The notes beneath the pieces are model-generated. The model was not told where the DNA came from. It ran no database searches and saw only the letters and a list, made by a program, of their open reading frames with translations. The position numbers and the translations under genes are program-made. From assembly GCA_941918925.1 (NCBI GenBank), contig OW799237.1, positions 91,857,015 to 91,921,014 of the forward strand: DNA of 64,000 bases, written 5' to 3'. Source of the stretch: Phyto melanocephala. Lineage: Eukaryota > Arthropoda > Insecta > Diptera > Rhinophoridae. Positions within the stretch are counted from its first letter, which is position 1. Every line of letters begins with the position of its first letter. Below, piece by piece: positions 10,401 through 21,385 of the stretch.

Positions 10401-12946
10401 TTTTTCACAATTTTCACAAGTTTTAATCACTAGGACAAACACAACGGAAATTTTGCATTTTCTGAATTAAAAACATTACAAATGTTGTTTATTCAAATTA
10501 TAAAATGTGTTTTACTTATTTTCCAATAAGTTATTGCACAAATATTAGAATTTTTTAAATTTTTTCCCACAAATTTTCCCACTTTTATAAAAATTTTCAA
10601 TTAACGCACATAAAAATTAATTTAAATGTAAACAAACTTTGACATTGAGCCGTAAAAATAAAACGAGCAAAAAACAATCAGCTGGCTTCTTAACATCACC
10701 TAATGTTGAATTCGTCTTGATTTGCGCATAATAGACTTTAATGTTGCATTTACGAACAGATGACAGCTGCAGTGTTGCCAACGTTTGCATTTACGAACAT
10801 TGTGCGCATAATATGCACAGCTGTGATGCATTTACGAACAGGCCCTATCACACCATTAGTTGTTACACGAAAATATAATTTATTTAATGCTTACTGGACG
10901 TACCCACTACTTCCTTTACAAAAAGCTTTTATTTTTTTAAAAATAATATAAAATAATATTTATTGTTGTGATGATTTTCACAAAACTTTAAATTATTTGG
11001 CATTATACCCTTTACAGTGAGTGTAAGGGTATACATATATGTGTGTCAAAAAACGAGTTTGGACTTAAGAGTAGATTCTGGTACCTAAAGAGGTGTAGAA
11101 TAAGATGAAATGAGTTACATTTCTGATAAAAATTTATTTACTCCATAAAAATGTTGTTGCGTCGGTCACTGGTTGCGGCTTAAGAGTCAAGTATCAAGAT
11201 CATTACAAACAGAGCAGCAACCATAGCAAATGTATTGTCACACTAAAAGCGAAAAAAATACGTCACCACATAGGCATGACGTCACCAAAGTCGGCACCCA
11301 ATCATAACTAACCATACCAAATCGCATCTACCAACTGAAGGTTTCACAGGTGTTCACAGTGATAATGCGTTATGAAACTTTAAATGCGGTTTTCTTAAAA
11401 CTTCATTTTCACACACTAGGTCCCTTTTCTCGGAGAACATCACATATAGGGTTTTCATTTCATGTGAAATTTTTACAATTTTTATTTCCGACCCCATAAA
11501 GTGTATATTTTCTAAAAGCTTATGAATAGGGGAGTCAATTAAGCACTGTTCGTATGTTAGTCTGTCCGTGTGTATGTTGAAGTCAACTTTTTGAAGCCCC
11601 CAGACATTTTCAAGACCCTTGCAAAATATCAGAAATATTCGGGAGCATATCGGTATTAAAAATCAGAAAAATCTAAAAACAACTGAGATATGATGAAAAA
11701 ACCTAGACCACCTCGTCTTTTCACACCAATACCAACTGGATGAACGTAGGTTCGAATCCCAGTTAAGACAAACAATTTTTTTATATTAATTCTTTTTTAT
11801 TTTTATTTATTTTTTTTTTTATTTATATATTTTTATTTATTTTTAATTTGTTTATTTTTTTATATATTTTTTTTATTTTATTTATTTCTTTTATTTATAT
11901 ATATATTTTTATTTTGTTTATTTTTTATTTATTTTTTTTTTATTTTAATTTTTTTTATTGTTTTTTTTTTGTTATTTTTATTTTTTTATGTATTTTTATT
12001 TTTTTTATTTTTATTTTTTTTATTTTTATTTTGTTTATTTTATTTTAATTTTTTTTATTTGTTTTTATTTTTATTTATTTTTTATTTTATTTTTTTTATT
12101 TTTTGTTATTTTGCTTATTTTTTTTTTATTTTTATTTTATTTTGTATTTTTTTTTATTTAGTTTTATTTTGTTTATTTTTATTTTTTTTTATTTATTTAT
12201 TTTATTTATTTTTTTTATTTATCTTTTTTATTATTTTTTTTTAACATACATACAATGGGATGTTTTTAAGCGGATAAAGTCATTATAAAGATAATGAAAC
12301 ATATATGTATGTTTTTATGTATGTATGTATGTATGTATGTATGTATGTATGTATTTCATTTAATGAGATGAATGGTGATACAAACAACTGTTATTGCATG
12401 ACTACACGTTGTGAAGGGTATATAAGATTCGGAACGGCCGAATATAGCACTCTTACTTGTTTTTTTTTTTATTCAATTACTAAACAACTTTATCAATTAT
12501 ATCAGCTATTACTTATCGTCGTTATTGTACTTCATAAATTTAAACAGCAAATTTTCACCGACAAATTTCATAATTTTTTCCAGTTGTAATCCTCGCATAA
12601 ATTAACAACAATTTCAATACTAACAAACAATTTACTACCACTAGTGTTAAAAATATAGCAAAATATCAAGCAATAAATTATAATCATTTTTATTTTTCTT
12701 ACAGTGGCCCCACCACCTAAAATGTCAGCTTCACGTCGTAGCACTTCCGTCACTACACCTACAGCTGCCATTAACAACACTAACAACAGCAGCAGCATCG
12801 TTAGCAATGGCAACATGAGCAATCTCTTTGACTCTGATCCATTTGCGCCAGTTGCTACGAATGACAGCAGTATTTTTCCAAAACAAGCTAATAAAATATT
12901 CGTAGAAGATTTCACTTTAGAAAGTTTGGATCCCTTAAGAAAATAA
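7284..12946 (+). CDS. ced-6: Ced-6/GULP engulfment adaptor, four coding exons
   Basis: The spliced gene joins 7284..7454, 7526..7959, 8042..8736 and 12705..12946 and encodes about 513 residues, close to the fly family length. Ced-6/GULP proteins are cytoplasmic adaptors whose PTB domain binds NPxY motifs in Draper/CED-1/LRP-type receptors during phagocytosis of dying cells; this role is family knowledge. The PTB domain covers about residues 40-205: NWLHTPEALINGHVVYLVKF, then QPKGIEVVKDTIRKLQF, and it closes with TLTIGQAFELAFRKY. A leucine-rich coiled coil follows at about 208-242 (KAQQQITDLEKVITIYKNRL), then a Ser/Asn-rich low-complexity tail with DSDSDFDP. The short last exon ends in DPLRK. 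The start is the ATG at 7284, followed by SQLKFWNK. All intron phases agree and all junctions are GT/AG. Upstream untranslated exons cannot be seen. Identification is firm. Confidence 0.95.
7526..7959 (+). CDS. ced-6: ced-6 coding exon 2 (PTB core)
   Basis: It starts after TTTTCCTTAG with FAGSLPVDQPKG and ends within the Arg codon of LAFRKY before GTAAAAAC. It encodes most of the PTB domain, including ISYCADDKGVKKYFSFIAK. An insertion of about 30 Ser/Thr/Glu-rich residues (NGRGSSPDGSTQSATEET) sits before the strand HECFVFISN. Confidence 0.94.
8042..8736 (+). CDS. ced-6: ced-6 coding exon 3 (coiled coil and Ser/Asn-rich tail)
   Basis: The acceptor TTGCCAG completes the split Arg codon. The exon encodes KYINTAEKSEL, the coiled coil, and a long Ser/Asn-rich segment with poly-Asn runs. 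It ends TITPPL before the strong donor GTGAGT at 8737. Reading on without splicing gives only three more residues (CEY) and a stop, so a short intron-retained isoform is possible. Confidence 0.92.
9085..9190. repeat. Short tandem duplication
   Basis: The phrase ACAGCTGAGATTTTTCTAT plus TTTCACAATTTCAATCAGTT occurs twice in tandem, with an extra partial copy between them. Lies in ced-6 intron 3. Confidence 0.6.
9241..9395. mobile_element. Fold-back MITE, ~155 bp
   Basis: Nearly perfect palindrome: GCCTGTTCAACGATGTTGAA...to...its inverse ending GTTGAACAGGC, with about 48-bp arms (also AAACCCAAGCGGAATTTCAT). The loop is A/T-rich. Lies in ced-6 intron 3. Confidence 0.75.
9863..10845. mobile_element. 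MITE with GGGCCTGTTCGTAAA termini
   Basis: The left end GGGCCTGTTCGTAAACG is matched by the inverse TTTACGAACAGGCCC at the right end. The ends contain further repeats of CATTTACGAACA (near 9968, 10747, 10787). TAT flanks both sides. No transposase is present. It hosts a second inverted-repeat element at 10184-10737. Confidence 0.7.
10184..10737. mobile_element. Nested inverted-repeat element
   Basis: GCGAATTCAATATCAGGTGAT near 10193 is mirrored by ATCACCTAATGTTGAATTCG at 10695-10714, with GCGC at both outer edges. It sits entirely inside the 9863-10845 element, so it inserted later. Confidence 0.6.
11034..11449. mobile_element. Family-B MITE, partly truncated at left
   Basis: Closely matches the complete copy at 21386-21812 (TTGGACTTAAGAGTAGATTC, CCAAAGTCGGCACCCAATCA). 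The right end ACACACTAGGTCCCTTTTCT is intact while the left terminal repeat is shortened. Inserted in the surrounding TATACCC repeat. Confidence 0.7.
11775..12240. repeat. Low-complexity T-rich (TTTTTATTTA)n tract
   Basis: About 465 bp of T runs punctuated by single A, G or C. It is the variable-length segment of the enclosing repeat; other copies carry shorter versions. Confidence 0.85.
12705..12946 (+). CDS. ced-6: ced-6 coding exon 4 (C terminus)
   Basis: After the acceptor TTTTCTTACAG the frame continues with a split Leu codon, APPPKMSASRR, a Thr/Asn/Ser-rich stretch, and two short acidic-hydrophobic motifs (LFDSDPFAPV and VEDFTLESLDPL), ending in RK and TAA. The DPF motif resembles AP-2 appendage-binding motifs of endocytic adaptors. 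That reading is inference. Confidence 0.88.
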
Positions 12947-14756
12947 TTGATTAAGGATTGAGTTAAAAAAAAACAGAACTTTAAAAAATGTTTAAAAAAT
13001 GTCAACGAAAAACGACTTGCAATAAATCTGTATTAGTTTTAATTTATTAAAAAAAAAGACACCATTTATTTATCAATTTGTATCTGTCTTCTTCTACGAA
13101 GTCAACTTACATTTTAAGAATTAACAAAGAAAAAAACAGCTAAAAGAACATGTTAAAAGTGCTTTAAACACGCTACTCCATTATAATTAAAACAATTTTT
13201 TTTTTTTTATTTTATTAAAACTAATTCATATTCGAATTGTCAAAGTGCAATATTTTAAACGAAACGGTGAGCGAAGAGAAAAGTGAACTGAAGATTGAAT
13301 GGAAACCCATTTTCTTTAATTTAAAACAGAAATCATAAGATTAAGTGAACATTTTCATTTCATTTGACTCAAAGAATATTGAGTTTTTTCATTGAAATTA
13401 TAGTGGTCGAAAATTGCTTAAATACGTTTATTTATTTTATACTTTCTATGTCCTTAAGTAATCGAGAACCATCCCCATAACAATATAAACAAATCTAATT
13501 AAACACTCTCCGTTTCGTTTAAATAACAAGCATTTCAAATTAACTAAACAGTTTTGTAAATTATACTAATTTAAATTAAATTCTTTAAAACAATTTTTTT
13601 TTAATTTTGTCTCTTAGCCGTATTATAAAATAAATAGACAATTTTAAAAATGTAAAAAAAAACCGAAAATGTTGGTTCATTAAAAATGTTGCCTTAATTT
13701 GTCTATTGCATGACAAAGAATGTGATGCGTTTAAATGATTAGTCTTAGAGACTCCTAGATAAGGCAAGCGTTCGTTTAGCCTTCTTTTACTTTTAACTTA
13801 AAAAACATCTGTTTCAGCAATTCCTATTTTAATGTCTATATTGGCTTGTGTTTTTTTTTTTTGCAAGAGTTTAAATGTAAAAAAGGGAAACATAAAACGA
13901 AAGTTGATTTTCAGCAAGTCTGTACACATACCCAATATTCATTCTTAACTCTCTCTTGAATCAACACAAAACCTGCACCAATAAACTTGCCATGTCTAAA
14001 TGGGGTCTTATTGTTTATCCACAGAAATAAATCAAATATAAAATTGAAATAGAATTTAATAAATTATGAAAAAAACAAACATCTAATAGAATTTAATAAA
14101 ATTAAATAAATAAAATGTTAATTAATATCATGCTTAACTTGTACGATGTTGAACTTTTAATTCATTTAAAATGAATTAATTGAATTTATTTTTCTTTTTA
14201 ATGGCAATTAATTGAATTTAAATATTTATGCATATGATTTTAAATATACATACATATACAAACGTATTCATAATTAAAATAATATAATCAAAATGAAAGT
14301 TAATAATGATTTAAACACTTTACTCTCCCTAATTTATAAAAACCAAACACAAAAAAAGATTGTAAAGTTTAACAAAAGTTTGTAGAACAAAATATTTATG
14401 CATTCGGGTTTTAAAAAGCTTTTGTAAATTAAAAGCATGATTATGAATATAGGGGGCTTACATTCTTGATATGCATAAATAAATTATCATTCTTATTACT
14501 ATTATTAATTTGTTTATTTGTATAAATGTTATTTAGTTTAGTGATCTATATTATTATAATTGTATATCATTATTATTATATTTTATTATTATATCTGCTT
14601 GTTTCTATATTTTAATTATAAATAAATAAATAAAAAACCAAATTAAAAGTTATTCACATCATTTATATTTTCTTTATTTTCAAATCACTTATTTTATTGT
14701 TTTTGTTTTTTCTTTATCCAAATTAAATAAGTTCTACAAATGCAATCAATAGCAAT
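12947..14756. other. Intergenic DNA, probably including the ced-6 3' UTR
   Basis: A/T-rich, with several AATAAA words (13021, 14623 region) and no coding signal. Part is likely 3' UTR, but the end cannot be placed. Confidence 0.4.
13021..13026 (+). promoter_or_regulatory. Candidate poly(A) signal of ced-6
   Basis: The first AATAAA after the ced-6 stop lies 75 bases downstream. The region is so AT-rich that several others follow (for example near 14620), so the true 3' end is uncertain. Confidence 0.35.
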
Positions 14757-16208
14757 TAAGAGTGCTATATTCGGCCGTGCCGAATCTGATAATATCCTTC
14801 ACCATCATGTCCAAAGGTATAATCCCACATCGAAGCTTAACCTATATTTCATGTTATACGCCATTTTTCCTTGTTATTTCCGACGCCGCCGTTGATTTTG
14901 AATTTCTACGTGGTTAACTGTATTCTTCTAGTCAAGCCCTTTAATATGATATCCATATTGATGGGTTTAAAAAAATTTGTATCGCCATTTTGTTTTAGAC
15001 GACATCTTGGATTTTACATTTTTTAATCATTTACTGTATGTTACTGGGTCAAGCACTTTCAATTGATACAATATTGTGGAGGTTGAAGGGGACAAAGCCG
15101 TTATTAGCATATTTGATCCATATATCCACCATTTTTTTTAGACCGCCATCTTGGATTTTTACTTTTTCATAGTTTATTGCAATTAAACGGTCAAGCCCTT
15201 TAATTTTATACCAATAATGAGGGGGTTTAAGAAGTTACATTTTAAAATACCAGATTTGACTCATACATAAATTTATTGTCCGCCATTTTGTAGTGGCGGC
15301 CGAAATGAATTTTAATTTTTTATAGTGCTTGTATTGCGCTAGTCAAGTCCTCTTAGATGATACCAATATTGACTCTCTCGGTTGTCTAGAAGCTAAAAAA
15401 AATTGATTTTTGTTTGTAAATTTTTTGAATAAATTAAAAAAAAAAAGATTGTTGCCTATAACTTTACCAATTAGAGCCCGCTTTATCCAAAAATTTTCAC
15501 TAATATCTCTCTAGGCATATTATATCTATAAATAGTAACAAAGGTACCTATAAATTATTCTATGGCTGAAAATGTTTAATTTTGGTGGTAAAAATATGGG
15601 ATAAAAACAGAGGCAATCGCGTTTATTTGCTCATATCTCAGAAAGTTAAGGGGCGATTGTGCTGAATTTCAATAGCGATATTTCCATTACCAGATATTTC
15701 CAAAAGATTGATACCATACACAGGTCTGAGGAACATGTGGTTGCTTCTAAAAGTTTAAACCAACACACGGGCAGACGGGCAGACGAACAGACGGTCAGGG
15801 CTTAATCGACTTCTCTGTTCATAAGCTTTCAGAAAATATATACTTTATGGGGTCGGAAATGAAAATTGTAGAAATTACAAACGGCATGACAAAGCTAAAT
15901 ATACCCTTGTGCACCACAGGTGAAGGGTATACAAATATGGGAAAAAAACAGAGGCAGTCGTGTTAATTTGCTCATATCTCAGAAAGTTATGTGCTGAATT
16001 TCAATAGCGATTTATTCTCGGATACATCCAAGAGATTATTACCACCATACACAGATCTGAGGAACATATAGTTGCTTCTAAAAGTTGATTTCAACCAACA
16101 CACGGACAGACGAACATGACTTAATCGATTCCTCTATTCATAAGCTTTCGGAAATGAAAATTGTAGAAATTACAAACGGCCCTTGCGCACCACAGGTGAA
16201 GGGTATAA
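14757..16208 (-). mobile_element. TATACCC/GGCCGAAT repeat, minus orientation, with internal duplication
   Basis: Starts with AAGAGTGCTATATTCGGCCG (the 3' hairpin end read inverted) and ends GTGAAGGGTATAAAA. The middle has several divergent ~150-bp blocks that repeat GTCAAGCCCTTTAAT and CGCCATTTTG. The last ~650 bp holds two copies of one block (15600-15932 and 15940-16205), each with CTCATATCTCAGAAAGTTA and CACCACAGGTGAAGGGTAT. It represents a related subfamily (A2/A3). Confidence 0.65.
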
Positions 16209-16466
16209 AATTTATATGATTTTTTGAATAGGTAACAGTTCAATCACCTTATTCTGTTAAATATGTCGGTTCAGCCTAAAAACATGACAGTGAGTGATGA
16301 GAGTTTTGGGGCCACACAGATATAAGCAGACAATTACTACCCTTACACTCTTAATAAATTTTCAAATTAATTTAAGGTTTTTAATACAAAATTTTCATTA
16401 AAAAAAATGTTCTTATAAAATTTTGTTTTATTAGTCTTTTTTCAACAAAAAAAAGATTGTTTTTAA

Positions 16467-17072
16467 TAGGTTCGTTCGAGTACTTTTACTGCACTTTGTA
16501 GTAAATGAGTAATTATTTAGTAAATTGAAAATTTTACTCCCAAAAAGAGAATTTGTTCAAAAAAGTACTCGAACAAACATTTGTAAAAATTCGTAAGATT
16601 GAAGCAACAGCTGATGGCAAATAAATAAAGTTTAATGGAAACTATGTACATACATACATTTGTGCAAATATGTATTTAAGTATGTATACCTGCGCCAGAT
16701 TCAGGCAGTTCCATTCTTTCATCTGTAGACATTGTTAACTAACTTTATTTCACAAACAATTTAAATTTAATAATATTTTGCACTTTGGTTTGGATTTTCC
16801 TTTTTTTAATATTTTTTCACAAATTGTATACGTTTTGTTTGCTTACTTTTGTTTGTTTACCTTTTGAATCATATGTTTTTTGGTTTTGCTAAATCTTACA
16901 GCAAGAAATTTCTGTTGTAAAAATTTGCAAATACTCAGTCAAGAACTGTCACTTTTCGCTCTCTATTTGTGCTCTCATTTACTACAAATTTGTGTAAACG
17001 AACGCAATTTCGTAAAATGCAGTAAAAATTTGTACAAATTCGTACAAATTTGTGAGTTCTCGAACGAACCTA
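16467..17072. mobile_element. MITE with TAGGTTCGTTCGAG termini
   Basis: The left end TAGGTTCGTTCGAGTACTTT has its inverse at the right end (CTCGAACGAACCTA). Inner parts also mirror each other (AGTAAATGAG versus CTCATTTACT). No real gene inside. Confidence 0.65.
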
Positions 17073-17110
17073 ATATTGCGGTAATTTTTTGACATGTTTA
17101 AACAAATTAT

Positions 17111-17288
17111 TTGGTGCATTCACAAGGTGTGCTATGCAGTCGTATTGTCATATTATCATAACTAACTGAAATTGGAAAAAAGGCTTAAATATATTAAATT
17201 GCTTACTTTAAGAACTTAAACCATTTCTTTTTTAATTTTTTAGAAAATATGACAATACAACATGATGCACACCTGGCGAATCCACCAA
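17111..17288. mobile_element. Small MITE, ~178 bp
   Basis: Left TTGGTGCATTCACAAGGTGT and right inverse CACACCTGGCGAATCCACCA are similar over about 40 bp, including TATTGTCATATT/AATATGACAATA. Confidence 0.6.
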
Positions 17289-17950
17289 TTAATTATTTTA
17301 CTGACTAAAAACCTAAAAGTTACAAAATTATTAGGATTTTTTTTATAAACTACACATGTATTTTGCTATTTTTTAACTTAAAGTATAAATATTAAGTATA
17401 AATATTTTCCAAAAATTAATGTTTGTTGTGTCTTTTCCAAAAATATTTATACAGATGTATGTATAGGAGGTGGAGCTCTTCAGTTGCTGTTGCTTATGGT
17501 TCATTTGTTTGTTATTATGCTGAATGTGCCAGTTGTTACTCTGTTGCTGTTGTTTTGATTGGAAATGGTGGTGATCGTGTTGCCGTTGTCCTCAATTCTC
17601 TTAAAATCTATGAAATGTTGTTGTTAAACGCCTGTGTTAACCTTTCTGTGGAGATGATGTTAATATTTTTCATAGAAAATCATTGAAACGTTTCGGCGCT
17701 GAAGCATTCATTTGACGAGAACTCATATCGGAACTCTAGAATTTAATAAATTTTATCAGAAATAAGAAAACGTTATATACATAAATAGGCATAAATATAT
17801 ATTAATTCCTAAACAGATTTCCTCATATTCGGTTTTTAGGTTATGGGCGTTTCTATTTTTTTTTTAATTTTTTTTTTTTTGTAGAAATGAGACTAGTATT
17901 GACAACTTTTATCAAAATAAATAATTATGCACAGTTAGTATAAAATAAAC
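17289..17950. other. No gene seen
   Basis: A/T-rich DNA. A small frame at 17423-17686 starts in the repeat-poor part but has no recognised motif and no splice context; judged non-coding. Confidence 0.35.
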
Positions 17951-18874
17951 TAAAGAGTGTTTTTTTAAGCCCGATAGAACTTGAAATTGTAAAAAATAAC
18001 ACAAAAAATTAAATTGTAATCAACATTTTTTTTTATTCGAAAGATCAATACGTGACATTAACATTTGAAAATGATTTCGGGCATATGGGCACCGCGGCTG
18101 TTCTTGACGAAGCGCATTCTGGACGTCCAATTTTATCGCAAAATTGTGTTCAGCGATGAGGCGCATTTTTGGCTTAACGGGTTTGTTAATAAGCAAAATT
18201 GCCGCATATGGAGCGAGACCAATCCACAAGAGACCCTACAGACTCCATTACATCCAGAAAAATGCACCGTTTGGTGCGGTTTTGACGCTGGTGGCATCAT
18301 CGGACCTTATTTCTTCAAAAATGAGGCCGGAGCTCGCGTTACGGTCAATGGAGATCGTTACCGCACCATGATCAATGATTTTTTGTTTGAAAATATGGAT
18401 GACATTGATCCGGAGGAGATGTGGTTTCAACAGGATGGCGCTACGTGCCATACGGCGAACGCAACCATCGACTTATTGAAATCAAAATTTGGCGATAAGT
18501 TGATTTCGAGAAATGGACCTGTCAATTGGCCTCCAAGGTCGTGCGATTTAACACCTCTCGATTATTTCCTGTGGGGCTACGTGAAGTCACTGGTTTATGC
18601 TGATAAACCATTAGCAATTGACGCCTTGGAGGCCAGCATTGTTCGTGTTATTCGTGACATACGGCCAGCAGTGCTCGAAAAAGTGGCCCAAAATTGGACG
18701 TCCAGAATGCGCTTCGTCAAGAACAGCCGCGGTGCCCATATGCCCGAAATCATTTTCAAATGTTAATGTCACGTATTGATCTTTCGAATAAAAAAAAAAT
18801 TTTGATTACAATTTAATTTTTTGTGTTGTTTTTTACAGTTTCAAGTTCTATCGGGCTTAAAAAAACACCCTTTA
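17951..18874 (+). mobile_element. Fold-back mariner derivative with 184-bp arms that include coding sequence
   Basis: The left 184 bp (17951-18134) is an almost exact inverse of the right end (18690-18874). Both start as TA plus AAG(A/G)GTGTTTTTTTAAGC. The arms contain not just terminal repeats but also the last ~75 bp of transposase coding sequence, so the left end is a copy of the right end turned round. TA flanks both sides. The centre keeps the catalytic domain of a mariner transposase. Confidence 0.8.
18135..18766 (+). pseudogene. Mariner (D-41-D type) transposase catalytic domain, N-terminus missing
   Basis: Open frame from FYRKIVFSDEAHFWL to HMPEIIFKC. The first catalytic Asp is in VFSDEAHF, the second in [12 protein letters not shown], and the third in LTPLDYFLWGYVK, with 41 residues between the second and third. 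This spacing matches the DD41D (rosa-like) group as I recall it. The helix-turn-helix DNA-binding half is missing and replaced by antisense C-terminal sequence, so the apparent first ~22 residues of the frame (MKMISGIWAPRLF...) are an artefact of the inverted arm. The rest is undamaged by stops, which suggests moderate age. Confidence 0.8.
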
Positions 18875-19406
18875 GATAGAATAAGTCGTGGAATTTAAAG
18901 ACTTTAAACAATTAAATTACTTTAATCTATGATGTAATCACATAAGGTGATAGCGTCAAGGAGGCCAATTTTTGTCTCTCTTTTTTTTATGGAGTTTGAC
19001 AATTCTTGGCACTGAAATCTCTTTTTTTTTATATATAGAATGTGACAAACATTGGCACACAAAAAAGTAATCAGCTGGACTGATACCGCCACCTGTTTAA
19101 GTGTACCCTGATTTAATCTTATTTTAAGTATTAAAGAGAAACTATCTACAACTGTTTCTAATTAGATAAAACTTGTGTCTATCGTTGGTATGTAGCACTT
19201 ACGACCACTAACTTACACCTCTCTTAGACACGGAAATTTTAATTTGCAAACTCTTGAACTGGTTGGAGGGGAGGAAAGGGGGACACTAATAGTTTTATTT
19301 AGACCATTCGTTAATCTCCACAAACACACTAGGCAATAAAGCATATATTTATCTATAGATGATCAAAAATGTTTTGCAGCCGTATTGATAAAACAACTTT
19401 AAAGTG
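18875..19406. other. Non-coding; possible MITE at 18928-19115
   Basis: TGTAATCACATAAGGTGATAGCG near 18933 is the inverse of a block near 58950-58975, so a shared repeat is likely. Boundaries are unclear. Confidence 0.35.
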
Positions 19407-19850
19407 CAGTGCTATGAAAAAGTAAGCACACAGATTTTTTATTAAAATTTAGTCACAAAAATTTGTTTTGGTTTTCTAAAATGTATAATAATGCAGTTCA
19501 CACTGAATTTGTTATCTTTTAGGTCAAAGCAAAAATGAGCGTAAAGTTTTCCATTCAAATTTAATACAAGAAATTTTTTAATGTGTAAGAAAAAAACTAA
19601 TACAAATGCAGTAATCAGTGAAAAATAAAAAATTTTCAATAAGTTTTTCAGTTTTAAATTTGACTTTCTAAAAATAAAATATTTTTCTTATTCCATCATA
19701 AATTTTTTACGCACTCTATTTGAATAAATATCAACACAGACACTAAGCAAGTGCACTCGTCGCTGTGTCATGGACGACTAAATTAAAGAGCATAAAAATA
19801 AAAGAGGTGGGGTTATAAGCAATTGTTTGATCAAATGGACACCTATGCAA
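19407..19850. repeat. Interspersed repeat, possible Tc1-like 5' end
   Basis: Begins CAGTGCTATGAAAAAGTAAG, a word resembling Tc1-family terminal repeats, and from 19545 matches 272-595 in direct orientation. No transposase follows. Confidence 0.5.
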
Positions 19851-21385
19851 CAAAGTAAAAATTTGTTATTTTCAGTTATTCGTTTCGAATAGAAATACCG
19901 ATACTCAGCTGCTTTCCTAATTGCCGTAATTTGGCGGCTGGATTTGATATAATGCCCGTTCAAGGCCTAGATAACAAATTTGAGGGGTTACACGTTCAAT
20001 TAATGCCTTTAAAGTTGCACTCACACTTTTATAGTGATACACTCAACTTTTTGAAATTGATGAGCACATGCTTTCTAATTGTCTTTCCAGTCGTTTGCTT
20101 TAATTTACAATGAAACAGTTGATTGCATATGTATATTTTGAAAATTTTTTATTTAGAAATAAGTTTTTTATTTCTCGACCATCACATTTAAAAAAATTGG
20201 CTTCTTCAAGATTTTTTTTTCAATTTTCCTTCACACTCATCAGGCTCATTAGATTTAACGATGAATCACAACATGTTAATGATTTTTAGAAAATTGTTAA
20301 AAATAAAAAAATTTGTTTAAAAATTATATTTTCGACATTCATAGTCCTTAACCCGTATTATGTAAAAAAATGTAAATTTTGAAGAATGTTACTTTAGGGT
20401 TTCGTTTTTCTTGCGTTCGGATGATTGGTATGTTACTTCTTGTGATCTTTTTTTATAGTACAATACTGATTGATAATTTTTTTTTAATTCAGCCCTACTG
20501 CGCATAATCAATGTTATTTTATTCCAATTATAAATGAAAAGGCTGAGTAAATATGTTACAAAAAATAAGTTTTGAACCGAATTTTTTATCTAACTAAAAA
20601 AATGCATGAACAGGGCTAAACATAAAAATGTGTAAACTAAAAATCTTATAAAAAATTTTTAATTTATTTCGATGTATGAACAAATATTGAAATGAAATAT
20701 TTTTAACTAATCTTCTCGGGAACGTAAAAGACTGTATAAATAACGTCAACGATTCATAAAATTCTGTGAATAAAATTAAATTTTTTTTAGAATTTTTTTG
20801 TTTTTAATAAGGAACACTTACTTTCCAGCAAACAAAAAAATAAATAAAATTTAAAAAAATCACCAAATAGCATAATTAATTTTTAAATAAAAAATAAAGT
20901 ATTTTTTTTTTATTTTTCGTTTTATTTTATTTCAAAACTAAAATGCAATTTAAATATAATTCAAAATTTATTACCAATTAGGTTGCGCTTATGAAACTAA
21001 AACTTAAAATTAAAAATAATAATAAAAAAAAATAAATAAAATATTTTTTTTTTGTATTTTTCTTTCTATTTATGAGTACAACAATGTTATAATATAATTA
21101 ACAACCTTTAATATATTTTATTCCTTCTTCGATTTTTTTTTTATCAAAATATTAAATATTTTTAAATTATTTATTTCTATTTTCAATAAAATCAAAAATG
21201 AAGGCATAAGTTTTTGTTAAACAACACTTGTGAAAGAAAAAATGCCTTCATTATAAATAAAAAAAATTATATAATAAGATTTTGATATGTTAAATCTGGC
21301 CCGAACTAACTTTTACAATTTTTAAACAGCGACAACATAAATTCAAAGAATTTTTAATATTAAGTAAAATAAATGAAATATATCT
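19851..21385. other. A/T-rich intergenic DNA
   Basis: No gene, no clear repeat boundary. Long poly-A/T tracts around 20760-21200. Confidence 0.4.

Larger units (their letters stand above)
11003..12462 (+). mobile_element. TATACCC/GGCCGAAT repeat (Helentron/DINE-like), interrupted by a MITE and carrying a long T-rich tract
   Basis: It begins TTATACCCTTTACAG, passes through the family block CCGACCCCATAAAGTG, a tRNA T-arm-like word GGTTCGAATCC (11749-11759), a T-rich tract 11775-12240, a (TATG)n microsatellite near 12305-12350, GTGAAGGGTATATAAG, and ends with the hairpin TTCGGAACGGCCGAA followed by CTCTTACTTG. A family-B MITE is inserted at 11034-11449. The open frames in the T-rich tract are low-complexity artefacts. 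Confidence 0.7.

Noticed and set aside
11848..12288. Several overlapping F/Y/L-rich open frames of 60-90 residues
   Set aside because: They are translations of a T-rich low-complexity tract; no start context or family similarity.
12300..12350. (TATG)n array considered as a possible CRISPR-like or regulatory array
   Set aside because: A simple tetranucleotide microsatellite without spacers; it is a standard part of the enclosing repeat family.
17423..17686. 87-residue frame MLCLFQKYLYRCMY...
   Set aside because: Lies in non-conserved A/T-rich DNA between MITEs with Val/Ala-rich chance composition; no family match seen.
18065..18134. Apparent N-terminus MKMISGIWAPRLF of the mariner frame
   Set aside because: It is the reverse complement of the transposase C-terminal coding sequence in the inverted arm, not a real N-terminus.
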